Source of the DNA: a virus
Reading direction: 5' to 3' (one strand)
Virus record (IMG/VR): IMGVR_UViG_3300017963_000021
Coordinates: 24,062 to 88,061 of that record
DNA: 64,000 nt
Shown here piece by piece: positions 63,530-64,000 of this stretch. The stretch's first letter is position 1, and each line of letters begins with the position of its first letter. Made by a program: the position numbers and the translations under genes. A model generated the notes under the pieces. It was not told where the DNA came from. It did not search any database and saw only the letters and a program-made list of their open reading frames with translations.

Positions 63530-64000
63530 ATGGCACTAGCTGATAGCAATCGCGTAGCGCTACGCTACGTCGAAGAAACTGAATTCGGCACGACTCCGAC
63601 CGGTCCTGCAATGCAGGAAATCAACATCACGTCGGAATCCCTGAAGTCGAACGTCAACACCGTTACATCCGAAACCATCCGCGCAGACCGGAACGTTTCC
63701 GACATCACGCAGGTCGGTGGCGGTGCCGGTGGCGACGTCGGTTTCGAACTTCGCTACAACGACATCGAACCGCTGATCGCCGGCGTCATGCAACAGGCAT
63801 GGGTCACGACTGCCGTGTCGGCTGCTGTCGCGTCCGCACGGGTGTCCAGCGCGCACGTACAGGCGGATTCTTCTGCCCTGAATCATGTCGTAGTCGGACA
63901 GTTCCTGCGCATCCGTAACGCGACGACAACGGCCAACGATGGCGACTACCGCGTCACTGCCGTGTCGACCACTGGCGACAGCGCCAAGATCTACATGGCC
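63530..64000 (+). CDS. major tail tube protein, 3' truncated
   Basis: ATG 63530; the frame stays open to the window end (157 codons seen). ADSNRVALRYVEETEFGTTP is a typical siphovirus tube start. ADRNVSDITQVGGGAGGDVG followed by FELRYNDIEPLIAGVMQQAW fits the tube barrel of this group. At the end begins an inserted beta module (VVGQFLRIRNATTTANDGDY), as in the 810-residue protein. The full gene and the tail chaperones must lie beyond 64000. Confidence 0.85.
   Translation, partial: MALADSNRVALRYVEETEFGTTPTGPAMQEINITSESLKSNVNTVTSETIRADRNVSDITQVGGGAGGDVGFELRYNDIEPLIAGVMQQAWVTTAVSAAVASARVSSAHVQADSSALNHVVVGQFLRIRNATTTANDGDYRVTAVSTTGDSAKIYMA

Overview
The window looks like one continuous stretch of a tailed double-stranded DNA phage (Caudoviricetes), with every supported gene on the + strand. 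The evidence is a terminase small/large pair, a DUF4055-type portal, scaffold and P22-like coat genes, HK97-gp10-like neck, tail terminator and tail tube genes, plus a phage replication module. The tail genes suggest a long flexible tail (siphovirus), and prepilin-like, Sec and Tat export signals suggest a Gram-negative host. The host genus cannot be read from the sequence. I found no integrase, repressor/attachment module, tRNA, endolysin or CRISPR array. Both window edges cut genes: a helicase at base 1 and the tail tube gene at base 64000.

Layout. 1-6560: replication (UvrD/Rep-like helicase, DUF932 protein, candidate sliding clamp, family A DNA polymerase). 6561-29005: a long accessory/early region of about 70 small, tightly packed genes, many joined by ATGA or TAATG overlaps. 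It holds two nuclease-like proteins, HTH and zinc-ribbon proteins, a SprT-like metallopeptidase, an SPFH/prohibitin-like membrane protein, two MazG-like pyrophosphohydrolases, a pilin-like protein and several membrane microproteins. 29006-29631: a 626-base gene-free region with GGTAGCA/TGCTACC iterons, a strong terminator, a Z-DNA-type tract and late promoter candidates. 29632-43077: terminase, portal and a block of beta-rich appendage genes. 43074-52745: a secreted/anchored protein, then a 2382-residue MuF-zeta-kinase multidomain protein with possible immunity genes. 52746-56228: DUF115 protein, scaffold and coat. 56234-61136: sugar and methyl transfer genes plus a Tat-signal protein, set between head genes. 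61137-64000: head-tail connector, neck, tail terminator and tail tube.

Regulation. A promoter module with TTGACATTTATGC, a 16-17 base spacer and a -10 box recurs eight times exactly and once degenerately. It is followed by a conserved CACTGAA / GAGGACACGACA leader and drives individual small early genes, several directly behind a terminator. Structural genes appear to use different promoters (TTGCTG-17-TATAAA, TTGCCG-17-TATATT, TTGCTT-17-TATGCT). One of these would make a leaderless terminase transcript.

Most unusual content: (i) the giant MuF/zeta/kinase-like protein and the genes after it, which resemble an injected polymorphic effector; (ii) a sugar-transfer island inside the morphogenesis operon, suggesting virion glycosylation; (iii) a phage-borne prepilin-like protein whose C-terminus resembles that of a nearby Sec-exported protein; (iv) a tail terminator with a foreign-composition lectin-like module grafted on its N-terminus ahead of an internal start; (v) strong enrichment of the octamer TGTCGCAA/TTGCGACA. 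All functions are read from sequence motifs; no database search was run.
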